The notes: a model not told the origin generated them from the sequence alone. Counted from the first letter of the stretch, positions 46,873 through 57,536 are shown. The stretch is DNA of 64,000 nucleotides from Oscillospiraceae bacterium (GCA_015064895.1 SVRI01000001.1:266787-330786), one strand, 5' to 3'. A program made the numbers and translations.

Positions 46873-49800
46873 ATGAAAAACTTTAAGAAGTTTCTCACAC
46901 TCGTTCTTGCAGTTATGATGGTTGTAAGCTCCATGGCTTTCTCCACATCCGCTGCAACAACAAAGTTCGAGGATGTTGACGCTGATAACGAAGCTCTCGT
47001 TAAGGCTGTTGACCTTCTCAGCTACATGGGCGTTGCTAAGGGTAAGTCCGAAACTAACTTCGGCGCTGAAGAAGCAGTGACTCGTGAACAGTTTGCTCTC
47101 TTCATTTACAGACTTATGAAGGGTGGCAAGGATGCTCCCGCTAACGCATCCAACACAACAAAGTTTACAGACCTTGAAGACAGCACTTACTTCTATGCTA
47201 TTAGCTGGGCAAATGCTGAAGGTATCGTAAACGGTAAGTCCGAAACATCCTTCGGTCCCAAGGATGGCATCAAGCTTCAGGAAGCTTACGCTATGATCGT
47301 AAGAGCTCTTGATTGGGAAGAAGAAAACGACCTCGTTTATCCTTACGGCCACATCGAAGTAGCTGAACAGGAAGGCGTTGAACTCGACAAGGGTCTCGAC
47401 TCCAAGGTTGGCTACGCTGATACTCTTACAAGAGGCGACATGGCTATCCTTCTCTACAACGCATTCTTCGCTGAAACAGGTGTTGAAGAAGTTGCTACAA
47501 GAGAAAGAGAAATCGGTACAGGCAACAATGCTACATGGGTACTCGAAGAATACACAACTAACCCCAGACTCTGCGAAAAGGCATTCGACGTTATCGAAGT
47601 TGAATATGATGTAACAGCTACACCTAACTACTTTGTAGGTGATGCAGAAGCAACATATGACCTCGGCTACGATGCAGTTTACGTAGAAAAGGTTGAAGAC
47701 AGCGAAGTTAACGCTGACGCTACAGAAGCTCCTAACGCAGCTTATGTAACAGCTGAAGACCTCGGTGTTGAAGCAGCTGAACTTAACGACTACTTCCTCG
47801 GCCGCGTTACAATGTTCGTAACAGTTGACGACGAAGAAATCGAAAAGGTTCTCTTTGCTGACTGCAACATGGTTAAGAAGACTGTAACTGAACTCAAGCT
47901 CGGTGAAGTTTCTTCCAACAAGGCTGATAGCTACTTTGCAGCATCCGAAGGCGAAGCTAAGCTTCTCTCCGGTAAGATCACAGCAGGCGAAGACGTTATG
48001 TACGTATTCAACGCTCCTTACTCCTATGCTAAGGAAACATATCCTCTCAACGCTGACGCTGAAACAAAGTACGCTGTAAGAAACAGCAAGAACCTCAAGG
48101 CTATCTCTATCGCTAAGGTAGAAGAAGATGACGAAACTCCTATCTACACAGCAGAAGTTTCCGAAATCGTTGAAGATGTATATGATGCAGACGGCTTCTT
48201 CGCACCTCAGGCTGAAGCACTCGTTGGTGCACTCCAGCAGGTTTACTACGAAGGTCTTTACGAAGCTGACCTCTACGACGTAGACGGCGACGGCATCTAT
48301 GACTACATCGATTACAAGCCTTACTGGCTCTTCCAGGTTGACTCCGACGAAGAAGAATACTTCGAAGATTCTGACTTCGAACCCGGCGACCTCTCTGAAT
48401 TTGATCTTCCTTACATCTACACTAACGAAGCAACAGTAGTTGGTGAAGACTTTGCTGATGAAGACGTTGTTATCGGTTACTACTCCGAAGCAAACGAATT
48501 CGTTAAGGTAGCAGCAGTTGTTAAGCCTGTTGTTACAACAATCGACAGCTTCTCTAAGAGAAACGGCACACTCACACTCGGTAACGGTGATGTAGTTGAC
48601 GCTGTAAGCGCTTGGAAGCTTCTCGGTCACCTCGATCCTACAGAAGAAGTTATATTCGACGAAGACCTCGTTAAGGACGAAATCGTTGAAGACGAAGAAG
48701 GCTACTTCACAACAGCAGTACTTGACAGCGATGACGAACTCGAACTCTACGTTCACGACGGCGTTCTCCTCTTCGGTACAGATGTTGACACAGTATCCAA
48801 GTTCTCCGAAAACCTCTTCATCCCCACAGAAATCAAGGGCATCAAGGAAGGTCCCTTCGATCCTGCTACAGGTAGCGTAACATACTACATCTACGCTTAC
48901 GTTGATGGTGATGTTAAGTACGTTCCCGTTGCAATTGACGAAGATATCGACAATCCTATCGTTGACGAAGACGGTAACTACAACCGTGATTACACAGATA
49001 CACTCTGCACATACACAGTTAAGGACGGCATCTACACAATCGTTCCCCTCGAATTCGACCTTCTCGCTGACGGCGACGTTGAAAAGGAAGCTCTCTCCAC
49101 AGATGTAGAACTTCTCGACGACGAAAAGAAGGAAGAACAGGTATTTGCAGCTGACCTCGGTTCCACAATCACAAAGATCGCTGGTTCCAGATTTGACATC
49201 GGCTTCGAAAGATCCGTTGACTTCAAGTCCTACTCCAAGATCATCATCAGAGTTTATGACGCTGAAGAAGATGAATATGAATACGTTGAATACGATGCAG
49301 CTACATTCAAGAAGTCTCTCGACGAAGAAACAACTCTTGAAAACATGAAGGCTATCATCTCCAACAACGTTGACAGCACATCCAGAGAAAACCTCGTTCT
49401 TCTCTATGCTGAAACAGATAACCTCGCATTCGCAGGCAGGGCTGACAAGGACGGCTACAGAATCGTTTCTGTATACGACATCGCAGCTGACGCTGAAGGT
49501 CTCTGGAGAAACTACTACGAACTCTACGATCCTTACACAGGTGCAAAGGTAACTGACGTTGCTTCTGTTGAAGGTGAAAAGAAGTCCGGTAACCTCCAGA
49601 CAGCTCTCAACCCCGGTACAATCATCGAACTCGTTGAAGGCCAGGTTGAAGATACAAAGGATAAGTACATCGTAGCTGAAGAAATCTCTACAGACAACCT
49701 CGTTTGGATTGCTGAAGTAGATGAAGCTGAAGGTTACTTTGTAGCTGTTCCTTACGATGAATCCCTTACTGATAAGGACGAAATCGACGCATACGTTGAA

Positions 49801-50160
49801 GGCGCTACAGGCGATGCTATCAATGATATCTACGGCGAAGAAATCCCCGGTAACTTCATCGACTTTGATAAGAACACAGTAGTATCTGTTATGAAGTACG
49901 ACGAATACAACTCTTCCTTCTGGAAGTGGGGTACAATGAGCCTTTCTAACATGAGCGCAATCGCTGATGCTAAGAAGGAAGTTCTCTGCTGGAACGATAA
50001 GGCAGAAGACAGAAGCGGCAACTTCGTAACTAAGTACGCTGACTACGTTAAGGCTTATGTATCTGTTGATGCAGAAAACCTCGACGAAGACGAAAATCCT
50101 GTAGCTGAATTCATCATCGTTATCGTTAACGGTGCTGAAAACGCAGCTCTCGATGCATAA
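46873..50160 (+). CDS. SLH-domain surface (S-layer-type) protein
   Basis: Signal peptide; N-terminal SLH repeats (FEDVDADNEALVKAVDLLSYMGVAKGKSETNFGAEEAVTREQFALFIYRLM; FTDLEDSTYFYAISWANAEGIVNG); strongly biased codon use. Confidence 0.9.
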   Translation: MKNFKKFLTLVLAVMMVVSSMAFSTSAATTKFEDVDADNEALVKAVDLLSYMGVAKGKSETNFGAEEAVTREQFALFIYRLMKGGKDAPANASNTTKFTDLEDSTYFYAISWANAEGIVNGKSETSFGPKDGIKLQEAYAMIVRALDWEEENDLVYPYGHIEVAEQEGVELDKGLDSKVGYADTLTRGDMAILLYNAFFAETGVEEVATREREIGTGNNATWVLEEYTTNPRLCEKAFDVIEVEYDVTATPNYFVGDAEATYDLGYDAVYVEKVEDSEVNADATEAPNAAYVTAEDLGVEAAELNDYFLGRVTMFVTVDDEEIEKVLFADCNMVKKTVTELKLGEVSSNKADSYFAASEGEAKLLSGKITAGEDVMYVFNAPYSYAKETYPLNADAETKYAVRNSKNLKAISIAKVEEDDETPIYTAEVSEIVEDVYDADGFFAPQAEALVGALQQVYYEGLYEADLYDVDGDGIYDYIDYKPYWLFQVDSDEEEYFEDSDFEPGDLSEFDLPYIYTNEATVVGEDFADEDVVIGYYSEANEFVKVAAVVKPVVTTIDSFSKRNGTLTLGNGDVVDAVSAWKLLGHLDPTEEVIFDEDLVKDEIVEDEEGYFTTAVLDSDDELELYVHDGVLLFGTDVDTVSKFSENLFIPTEIKGIKEGPFDPATGSVTYYIYAYVDGDVKYVPVAIDEDIDNPIVDEDGNYNRDYTDTLCTYTVKDGIYTIVPLEFDLLADGDVEKEALSTDVELLDDEKKEEQVFAADLGSTITKIAGSRFDIGFERSVDFKSYSKIIIRVYDAEEDEYEYVEYDAATFKKSLDEETTLENMKAIISNNVDSTSRENLVLLYAETDNLAFAGRADKDGYRIVSVYDIAADAEGLWRNYYELYDPYTGAKVTDVASVEGEKKSGNLQTALNPGTIIELVEGQVEDTKDKYIVAEEISTDNLVWIAEVDEAEGYFVAVPYDESLTDKDEIDAYVEGATGDAINDIYGEEIPGNFIDFDKNTVVSVMKYDEYNSSFWKWGTMSLSNMSAIADAKKEVLCWNDKAEDRSGNFVTKYADYVKAYVSVDAENLDEDENPVAEFIIVIVNGAENAALDA

Positions 50161-50194
50161 TTTAGTTAACAGTTAAAGTTACTGAATAACATGG

Positions 50195-50224
50195 GCCTCG
50201 GTCGAAAGACCGAGGCTTTTTTTG
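50195..50224 (+). terminator. Rho-independent terminator
   Basis: gcctcggtc-gaaa-gaccgaggc plus T-run. Confidence 0.9.
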
Positions 50225-50440
50225 TCGGGCGGCAAGTTGCCGCTGACGGCACACGTTATATGCCAGAAGTAAGCAAGCCTTTAGTGTCGCATAACGAACT
50301 TTACCCGACCGTCAAACAACGACAGTCGGGTAATTATTAATTCCGGATGTTGGAGACGGCTGTCGGGCTGTCTGTAGTTATAAGCACGAGCTTTGAATTT
50401 TGGGCTTTTTGCCTTGGTTCTGTTGTCTTGTCGTCCATTC

Positions 50441-50458
50441 TGTTACATTTGTGTTACA
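50441..50458. promoter_or_regulatory. TGTTACA 11-bp direct repeat upstream of second SLH gene
   Basis: tgttacatttgtgttaca; repeats at 50441 and 50452. Confidence 0.55.
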
Positions 50459-50472
50459 AAATAAAAAAAGAC

Positions 50473-50501
50473 TTGCAAAAAGAAGAATAGTGTTGTAGAA
50501 T
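50473..50501 (+). promoter_or_regulatory. SigmaA-like promoter of second SLH gene
   Basis: TTGCAA-17nt-TAGAAT. Confidence 0.65.
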
Positions 50502-50555
50502 ATAACATGTAAATTACTCTATTTATGAGCAAAATTATTAGGAAGGGGTAACAAT

Positions 50556-53500
50556 ATGAGAAATTCTAAATTTCTTGCTACCACAATAGTTGCATTGTTG
50601 CTTGCATGCGTTCTCGCAGTAGCATCCTTTGCAGCTGTAACACCGTTCACAGATGTCGATGACAAAAAGAACGAAACACTTTCCGATGCAGTTTCACTTC
50701 TTAACGGTCTTGGCGTTGCTAAGGGCGTATCTGAAACAAAATTCGGTACAATGGATTTGGTAACACGTGAGCAGATGGCTGCTTTCGTTTACAGACTTAT
50801 GAAGGGCGGCAAGTCTCTTGAGGGCGGTTCCAACACAACTCCCTTTACAGACCTTACCGACAGCACATACTACGGTTATGTTTCCTGGGCTAACGGCACA
50901 GGTGTAATCAAGGGTACAAGCGCAACAACATTCAATCCCAAGGGCGGTATCACTCTTCAGGATGCATATACAATGGTTGTTCGTGCTCTTGACCATGAAA
51001 CAGATTCCTATGTATATCCTTTCACTTATATCGATAAGGCTGAAGAACTCGGCCTCGATGAAGGTCTTGACTCGGTAGTAACCTACACAACAAAGCTTAC
51101 ACGCGGCGACGTTGCTATAATTCTTTACAATACATTCTTTGCAGAAACAGGTAAAGAAGAAACAAAGCAGGTTGAAAGACTTATCGGCGGCGGCAAGAAG
51201 TGGGTTCTTGAAACAAAGACATACAATCCCACAGTTGCTGAAGATATCTACGATGTAGAAGTTGGCAGCTTCGAAGTTCGTGCAACTCCTAAGTTTGCAT
51301 TCAACGAAGATGAAAATTCCGACGAATACATTCCTCTCTGCGACGACTTCGAAGTGGACATGCTTCACCTCGTAGCTGCAGATGAAGACGAAGCACTTCA
51401 GAATATCTACTGCGAATTTGCTGACACAGGTCTTTCGGGTTCTGCTGATGACTACATCATGTGCGGTGTAGAAGTATTCTATACATATGAAGAAAAGAAC
51501 GGTAATAAGGAACTCGAAAAGATTTACTTTGTAAACGGTTCCCGTAAGGTTCTTGAAACAGGTTCTGCGAACTATGAATATGTAGATCCTTCCGAAAAGG
51601 GTGACTACTACTACTACACAAGAGGTACCAAGGAAGGTACATACAGTGACTATGAAAAGGTAAAGGGCTTCCTCACAGTAGGTAATGAAACAATTTACTT
51701 CTTTGACGCTCCCTATTCCTACACAAAGCCTACTTTCACAGTTGATATGACAGCTGATGAAAGATACGAACTCGTAAATGAAAAGAACGCAAAGCTCATT
51801 AATATCAAGTGCCTCGATGAATCAAAGGGTACATACTCCTACTATGTAGATGAAGTTAATCAGCCCACAGGCGATGCTAATGATATGATGAAGACTCTCC
51901 TCAGAGTATACTCCAGAGGTGTATATAAGCTCAAGTTCTATGATATCGACTGCGACGGCATTTATGAATATGCTCACTATATGCCCGCAACCTACGGTTT
52001 CATGGACGGAGACGATAATAAGCTCTTCTCCACAGATATGGACAGCAACAAGCCTGTAATGGAACCCAAGACAGGTTCTTCACTTGATGTTTCCTTCACA
52101 CCTACAATCTACTATAACGAAGCTAATATTTCCGGTGCTGCATTTGAAGACGGAGATATGGTATTTGCATACCTCAATCCCGCTGCAAACATGATCGAAG
52201 TAATGACTGTTATCAAGCCTTACAACGGTTATGTCAGCCAGGTTAGACCCGAACACGGTATGGTAAAGATTGACTCTACAACATTCCAGTCTGCTTACAC
52301 ATGGAGAATTATTGAAGAATTTGACGATGACAGCTCACTCTACGAGCAGTACAATTTGATTTCAAATACTTCACACGACTTCTTTACACTTCCTTCATTC
52401 GGTTCCGGCAGTACATTCCCCACTCTTATGAGCCAGGATGCTGTTGGTGAAATCTGCGATATCTATGCTTATAAGACAAACGGATGGAACCCTGTAATCG
52501 TTTACTACGATCACGTTGAAGATGCTTCCATGTCCTTCGGTCTTGATGAGCTTGCAATTGTTGTAAGTAACGAAGACAACGACGCTGAAACATATACAAA
52601 GAGTAAGTTCGATGCAAAGATCGGCGATTCCATCCAGTATGCTAAGGTATACTACAACGGTAAGGTTTCCTACCTGCCTCTCGATACAGAAGAAATGTAT
52701 CCCGAACTTGATGACAGCGCATATGTTGACGGCGTATTCAACCTTTCCGAAATCACAGGTCAGAACGGCTATAGAGCATATGTAGATAAGGTTGCTAAGG
52801 TTAAGGTTAATTCCGACGGTCAGTATGCACTTATTCCTCTTCTCCATGCAGAAGATGAAGACGGCGAATACGTAGGCGTTGGCAGAGACAGCCTTGTTCT
52901 TCTCGATGAAAAGACAGTTAAGCAGTTCGGTAACGACCTTGACTTCGAAACAGAAGGCTTTATCAAGAAGGTAGCAGGTAACAGATTCCAGCTCGTTGAC
53001 GGTAACGGCGAAACACTTCTCGGCGATATCTACAACGTAAACGGTACTACTGTTAACTACTTCAATATGACTGCCGGCACAAGAATCATTATCAAGAATA
53101 AGATTTCCGGCGGTGATAATGAATACGAATACCTCGAATTTGACGCTACAACATTCAAGGAATCCAGCGAAAACGCTCTTACAAACATTCAGTACATCCT
53201 CAAGAATGTTCCTGAATCCACAACAAGAGCAGACCTCGTTCTCCTCTATGCTGAAGCAGAAGACTTCGAATTTACAACAAAGGCTGTAAAGAACGGCTGG
53301 AGAATCGTTGCAGGCTCCGAAATCAAGAAGGATGCTGAAGGCGACTACAGACACTTCTATAAGCTCCTCAACCCCTACACAGGTGAAGTTGAAGAATCCG
53401 TTGCAGGTAAGTACTATGACGATAAGGCAGCTGACCTTGAAGATGCTGTTGAAGTAGGTACAATCATCGAAGTTAAGAACGGTGTTGTTGACGAAGAAGG

Positions 53501-54083
53501 CGATGTTCTCGGTACAATCGACACATCCGTATCCGAAGGTCTTGTATACCTCACAGAATACGATGCTGAAGAAGGCTATGTAACATTCGTTCCCGTTGAA
53601 GCAATCGAAAGCGATGTATGCTGCGGCGATGACCTTAAGGACTTTGTTGAAACATACAAATACGAAGGCGCTGAAGTTAACTTCGACGGCGAAGAATTCC
53701 TTCTCACAGTTGACCGCAACGACGATCCCATCTATGGTAAGGCTCTCAACTATGCTATCACAGAAGATACAGTAATCTCTGTACTCGTAAGTGATGAAGC
53801 AGGCGCTGATGCAGTAGAAGGCGAATTCAAGGTTGCAGGTGTTGAAGCTATCGAAAAGGCATCCAAGGAATATAAGTGCTACAACGAAAAGGTACTCAAT
53901 AAGAAGGGTAACTACGGCACAGAATACGCAGAATATGTTAAGGCATATATCTACGGTTCCAAGGCTCCCAAGAACGAAGACGAACTTCCCGTTGCTGAAT
54001 ACATCATCATCGTTGTAAACGGCGGCGAACAGCTTATCTTCACAGATTTCGACGATAACTTCTACCCCGATTCTCACGATTAA
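50556..54083 (+). CDS. SLH-domain surface (S-layer-type) protein, paralog
   Basis: Signal peptide; SLH repeats (FTDVDDKKNETLSDAVSLLNGLGVAKGVSETKFGTMDLVTREQMAAFVYRLM); colinear with upstream SLH protein. Confidence 0.9.
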   Translation: MRNSKFLATTIVALLLACVLAVASFAAVTPFTDVDDKKNETLSDAVSLLNGLGVAKGVSETKFGTMDLVTREQMAAFVYRLMKGGKSLEGGSNTTPFTDLTDSTYYGYVSWANGTGVIKGTSATTFNPKGGITLQDAYTMVVRALDHETDSYVYPFTYIDKAEELGLDEGLDSVVTYTTKLTRGDVAIILYNTFFAETGKEETKQVERLIGGGKKWVLETKTYNPTVAEDIYDVEVGSFEVRATPKFAFNEDENSDEYIPLCDDFEVDMLHLVAADEDEALQNIYCEFADTGLSGSADDYIMCGVEVFYTYEEKNGNKELEKIYFVNGSRKVLETGSANYEYVDPSEKGDYYYYTRGTKEGTYSDYEKVKGFLTVGNETIYFFDAPYSYTKPTFTVDMTADERYELVNEKNAKLINIKCLDESKGTYSYYVDEVNQPTGDANDMMKTLLRVYSRGVYKLKFYDIDCDGIYEYAHYMPATYGFMDGDDNKLFSTDMDSNKPVMEPKTGSSLDVSFTPTIYYNEANISGAAFEDGDMVFAYLNPAANMIEVMTVIKPYNGYVSQVRPEHGMVKIDSTTFQSAYTWRIIEEFDDDSSLYEQYNLISNTSHDFFTLPSFGSGSTFPTLMSQDAVGEICDIYAYKTNGWNPVIVYYDHVEDASMSFGLDELAIVVSNEDNDAETYTKSKFDAKIGDSIQYAKVYYNGKVSYLPLDTEEMYPELDDSAYVDGVFNLSEITGQNGYRAYVDKVAKVKVNSDGQYALIPLLHAEDEDGEYVGVGRDSLVLLDEKTVKQFGNDLDFETEGFIKKVAGNRFQLVDGNGETLLGDIYNVNGTTVNYFNMTAGTRIIIKNKISGGDNEYEYLEFDATTFKESSENALTNIQYILKNVPESTTRADLVLLYAEAEDFEFTTKAVKNGWRIVAGSEIKKDAEGDYRHFYKLLNPYTGEVEESVAGKYYDDKAADLEDAVEVGTIIEVKNGVVDEEGDVLGTIDTSVSEGLVYLTEYDAEEGYVTFVPVEAIESDVCCGDDLKDFVETYKYEGAEVNFDGEEFLLTVDRNDDPIYGKALNYAITEDTVISVLVSDEAGADAVEGEFKVAGVEAIEKASKEYKCYNEKVLNKKGNYGTEYAEYVKAYIYGSKAPKNEDELPVAEYIIIVVNGGEQLIFTDFDDNFYPDSHD

Positions 54084-54105
54084 TCGGATAGTTAAATCAA
54101 ACATT

Positions 54106-54136
54106 AATCCCCCGACTTTGGTCGGGGGATTTTTTG
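54106..54136 (+). terminator. Rho-independent terminator
   Basis: aatcccccgac-tttg-gtcgggggatt plus T-run. Confidence 0.9.
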
Positions 54137-54196
54137 TATATATTCGTATAACAATAAAAAAACCTCAATATAATGAAATATATCGGGGTGAAGAAT

Positions 54197-55732
54197 ATGT
54201 ATAATAATTTAAGTAGAACTGCAATGTCGAGCCGCAATTTCACGGTCAGTGTGATGGGAAGAATCGTGGGAATGCTTACAAGTTTTGCCGGCAGGGCTGT
54301 TTTTGTAAAGGTGCTGAGTGCAGAATACCTTGGACTTGGCGGTTTTTTCGGCAATATCCTATCTGTTGTTTCGCTGTGCGAATTGGGAATAGGTGCGGCA
54401 ATTTCTCAATCACTTTATAAACCTCTGGCTGAAAATGATGAATATGCAGTTGCAGCGATAATGACTTACTATAAAAAAATCAGTAAAATAACTGCATTTG
54501 TAACGCTTGTGTTGGGGCTTGCAGTATTGCCGCTTATTCCGAATTTTACAAAGACGGATATAGATTCAAAAGTGATTATTGCAGCCTTCCTTTTATTTAT
54601 CATACATAATACTGTGTCATATGTTTTGTTGCCGAAATGTGCTCTGGTAATATGTGACCAAAGAATGTATGTAATAACTGCCGTAAGAAGCATTTTCGGG
54701 ATAGTTGCTTTGATACTTCAGAGTGTTATGCTTGTTGTAACGGGTAATTATCTAATATATCTTGCATCAAGGATACTCGTTTTGACGGTTGAGGATGTTT
54801 TGATTAATGTATATGCCGAAAAGAATTATCCTTGTCTTGCTTATAAAATGTCTGTAACAAAAGAGTATAAAAAAAGCCTTTTTACAAATGTAAAGGCTCT
54901 GGTATGGCATAAAGCAGGGGGCGTCATGTCTAGAAGCACCGACAGCCTTTTGCTTACATATTTCGTTGGACTTTCGGGTATGGGAAAATACTCTAATTAC
55001 GCACTTGTCATAGGCACAATCGGTGCATTTTTCGATGTGGCAATAAATGCAGTGTCGGCAAGTGTGGGAAACCTCGGTGCCGGTGACAGAGGTGAAAAAA
55101 GCGAAAAAATAATGCGTAAGCTTTATTTTATGAATTTCTGGATGCTGACGGTCGGAACAAGTGTAATACTGTGTACTCTTAATCCTTTTATACAGATTTG
55201 GCTCGGAAGAGAGATGCTGTTTTCCAACATTGAAATGGCGGTAATAGTATCGGTGTTTTATTTTTCGTGCGTAAGAGATCCGGTGCAGATTTTTGTATCG
55301 ACCTATGGCTTGTTTAAGGAAAGTAAATATATTCCGATTCTACGAGCCCTTTCAAATCTTGTTCTGTCTGTAGTTTTTGTAAAACAAATGGGAATTGCAG
55401 GCGTTTTTCTCGGAACTGTTCTGTCTACGGTGCTTGTGCCGCTTTTCGGTGAAGTGAAGGTGCTTTATAAACATGGATTTTCCATGAAACCTTCAAAATT
55501 CTATAAAGAAATGCTGTCATATATCGGCATTTCATTTCTTTGTGTATCGCTGTGCTTTTTGCTGACATATACGGTGAAAATCTCACTTGTGGGAGTGATT
55601 GTACGGGGAATATCCGCTTTTTGTGCTTCAAATGCAGTTTTGTTTCTTTTCTGCTCTGAAAATGAATATTTTTACGGTGCATCGTTGGTTATAAAACGAG
55701 TACTGTCAAAAAAGAATAAATCAAAGCTTTGA
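54197..55732 (+). CDS. Polysaccharide flippase / Wzx-like membrane protein
   Basis: 519-aa multi-TM ORF; LSAEYLGLGGFFGNILSVVSLCELGIGAAISQSLYKPLAE. Confidence 0.85.
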   Translation: MYNNLSRTAMSSRNFTVSVMGRIVGMLTSFAGRAVFVKVLSAEYLGLGGFFGNILSVVSLCELGIGAAISQSLYKPLAENDEYAVAAIMTYYKKISKITAFVTLVLGLAVLPLIPNFTKTDIDSKVIIAAFLLFIIHNTVSYVLLPKCALVICDQRMYVITAVRSIFGIVALILQSVMLVVTGNYLIYLASRILVLTVEDVLINVYAEKNYPCLAYKMSVTKEYKKSLFTNVKALVWHKAGGVMSRSTDSLLLTYFVGLSGMGKYSNYALVIGTIGAFFDVAINAVSASVGNLGAGDRGEKSEKIMRKLYFMNFWMLTVGTSVILCTLNPFIQIWLGREMLFSNIEMAVIVSVFYFSCVRDPVQIFVSTYGLFKESKYIPILRALSNLVLSVVFVKQMGIAGVFLGTVLSTVLVPLFGEVKVLYKHGFSMKPSKFYKEMLSYIGISFLCVSLCFLLTYTVKISLVGVIVRGISAFCASNAVLFLFCSENEYFYGASLVIKRVLSKKNKSKL

Positions 55733-56545
55733 ATACTTTTTTCTGTATTCCGAAGGCAAAACCTTGTAAAGCTTTGAAAATGCTTTTGCAAAATAAGAAG
55801 GATTGTCAAAACCGCATTCATAGGATATTTCAGCAATGGTTTTTGATGTTTCTCTGAGTAAAAAGCCTGCGTTTTCACACCTTATTGCATTTATATGTTC
55901 AATAACCGTAAAGCCCGTGTTTTCCTTGAAAATGCGGGCAAAATGATATCTTGAAAAGCCGGCATGTGATGATAATTCTTCCAAGGTGAGTTTTTGTGAA
56001 AAGTGCGTGTTTATGTGTTCGACGGCATTTAACACTGCGGCATAGCTTTTTGAGAGACTCCTTGTTTCTGCTTTGTTTTTTACAGAGTGATTTTTACAGA
56101 TGTACACTATAAACTCAAGCACGGCAAGACGAGTTTCGGCAACAGAAAAAGAATTTTCGTTTGAACTGAAAATGTCTGCAATTTTCATTATAAGCTCACC
56201 TGCCTTTTGGTCGCAGATGCTCTGATGGAAGGATATAGCTTCAATTTCAATGCCGTTATCCTTGAAGAAAGAATTGTCAACAATGAGACAGTGATATTTC
56301 ACTTCGGTGTTTGTACTTACTGCATGAAGCTGTTTTGCGTTAATGATAACGGTTGTACCTTTTTTCATGGAAATGTCAGATGCATCACAGTTGACTTTGC
56401 CTTCTCCTTGAATACAATAAAGAATTTCTGTGTTTTCGTGCCAGTTTGCAGTTCCGCTTTCATTGTGAATGCAAATATCGGTATGAAATATGAATGGCAG
56501 GTCGGGATTGGGCATAAGATGATGCTCGTATTTGATATCAATCAT
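55721..56545 (-). CDS. AraC family transcriptional regulator with cupin domain
   Basis: ANWHENTEILYCIQGEG cupin; HTH LEELSSHAGFSRYHFARIFKENTGFTVIEHI. Confidence 0.92.
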   Translation of the reverse strand: MIDIKYEHHLMPNPDLPFIFHTDICIHNESGTANWHENTEILYCIQGEGKVNCDASDISMKKGTTVIINAKQLHAVSTNTEVKYHCLIVDNSFFKDNGIEIEAISFHQSICDQKAGELIMKIADIFSSNENSFSVAETRLAVLEFIVYICKNHSVKNKAETRSLSKSYAAVLNAVEHINTHFSQKLTLEELSSHAGFSRYHFARIFKENTGFTVIEHINAIRCENAGFLLRETSKTIAEISYECGFDNPSYFAKAFSKLYKVLPSEYRKKYSKL

Positions 56546-56596
56546 AAAAAAACCTCAAAAAAGCAATATTATTTTATTAGATGGCACAATTTTGTC

Positions 56597-56625
56597 TTGA
56601 TTTCAGCACAATTATATTATATAAT
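56597..56625 (+). promoter_or_regulatory. SigmaA-like promoter for isomerase operon
   Basis: TTGATT-17nt-TATAAT. Confidence 0.65.
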
Positions 56626-56677
56626 GAAATTGAATTAAAAGCAAGAGAATGCTTTGAAAAGAAAGGAAGACAGAAAA

Positions 56678-57535
56678 ATGTATAAGTTTCCAATAGGCGT
56701 AATCATTGACTCCTTCAGACTCCCCACACGTGATGCCATAAAGGCAGCAGCAGACATCGGTGCAGCAGGTATTCAGATGTACTGCACAAAGGGTGAAAAC
56801 TCCCCTGAAAATCTCGTGGGTGAAAAGAGAAAAGAACTCCTCAAGTACGTTAAGGACAACGGTCTTGTATTCTCCGCAATCTGCGGCGACCTCGGTCAGG
56901 GCTTCGGTCACAAGGAAAAGAACCCCGAGCTTGTTGAAAAGTCCAAGAGAATTCTTGACCTTGCAAAGGAACTCGAAACAGATATCGTTACAACTCACAT
57001 CGGCGTAGTTCCCGAAGACCATAATCACGACAGATTCAAGGTTATGCAGGAGGCTTGCTTTGAGCTTTCAAGATATGCTGATTCCATCGGCTCTCACTTT
57101 GCTATTGAAACAGGTCCCGAAACAAGTGCAACATTAAAGTCCTTCCTTGACACACTCGATTCCAAGGGTGTTGCAGTAAACCTTGACCCTGCAAACCTCG
57201 TTATGGTAACAGGTGACGCTCCCGTTGTTGCCGTACATAACCTTAAGGACTACATTGTACATACACACGCAAAGGACGGCGTAAAATTAAAGCACGCAAA
57301 TCCCGAATACCTCTACGGTGCGGTTCATCCGATTCCTCAGGAAATTCTTGAATCCAGACACTACGAAGAAGTACCTCTCGGACAGGGCAGCGTTCCTTAT
57401 ATCCACTACCTCAAGGCACTTGAAGAAGTCGGCTACAAGGGCTTCTTAACCATCGAAAGAGAAGTTGGCGACAATCCTGCAAGAGACATTAAGATTGCTA
57501 TAGATTATCTCAACAAGATAATGGAGGAAAACTAA
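56678..57535 (+). CDS. Sugar phosphate isomerase/epimerase (xylose-isomerase-like TIM barrel)
   Basis: AADIGAAGIQMYC, FAIETGPETSATLKSFLD, VNLDPANLVMV, HTHAKDGV. Confidence 0.88.
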   Translation: MYKFPIGVIIDSFRLPTRDAIKAAADIGAAGIQMYCTKGENSPENLVGEKRKELLKYVKDNGLVFSAICGDLGQGFGHKEKNPELVEKSKRILDLAKELETDIVTTHIGVVPEDHNHDRFKVMQEACFELSRYADSIGSHFAIETGPETSATLKSFLDTLDSKGVAVNLDPANLVMVTGDAPVVAVHNLKDYIVHTHAKDGVKLKHANPEYLYGAVHPIPQEILESRHYEEVPLGQGSVPYIHYLKALEEVGYKGFLTIEREVGDNPARDIKIAIDYLNKIMEEN

Positions 57536-57536
57536 A

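Noticed and set aside
46855-48756. 633-aa antisense ORF opposite the first SLH gene
   Set aside because: Cys/Val/Phe-rich translation with no domain logic; explained by extreme codon bias of the sense SLH gene, which avoids codons giving antisense stops
52395-54104. 569-aa antisense ORF opposite the second SLH gene (also 50694-51368)
   Set aside because: Same codon-bias artefact; same low-quality composition as the antisense ORF at the first SLH gene
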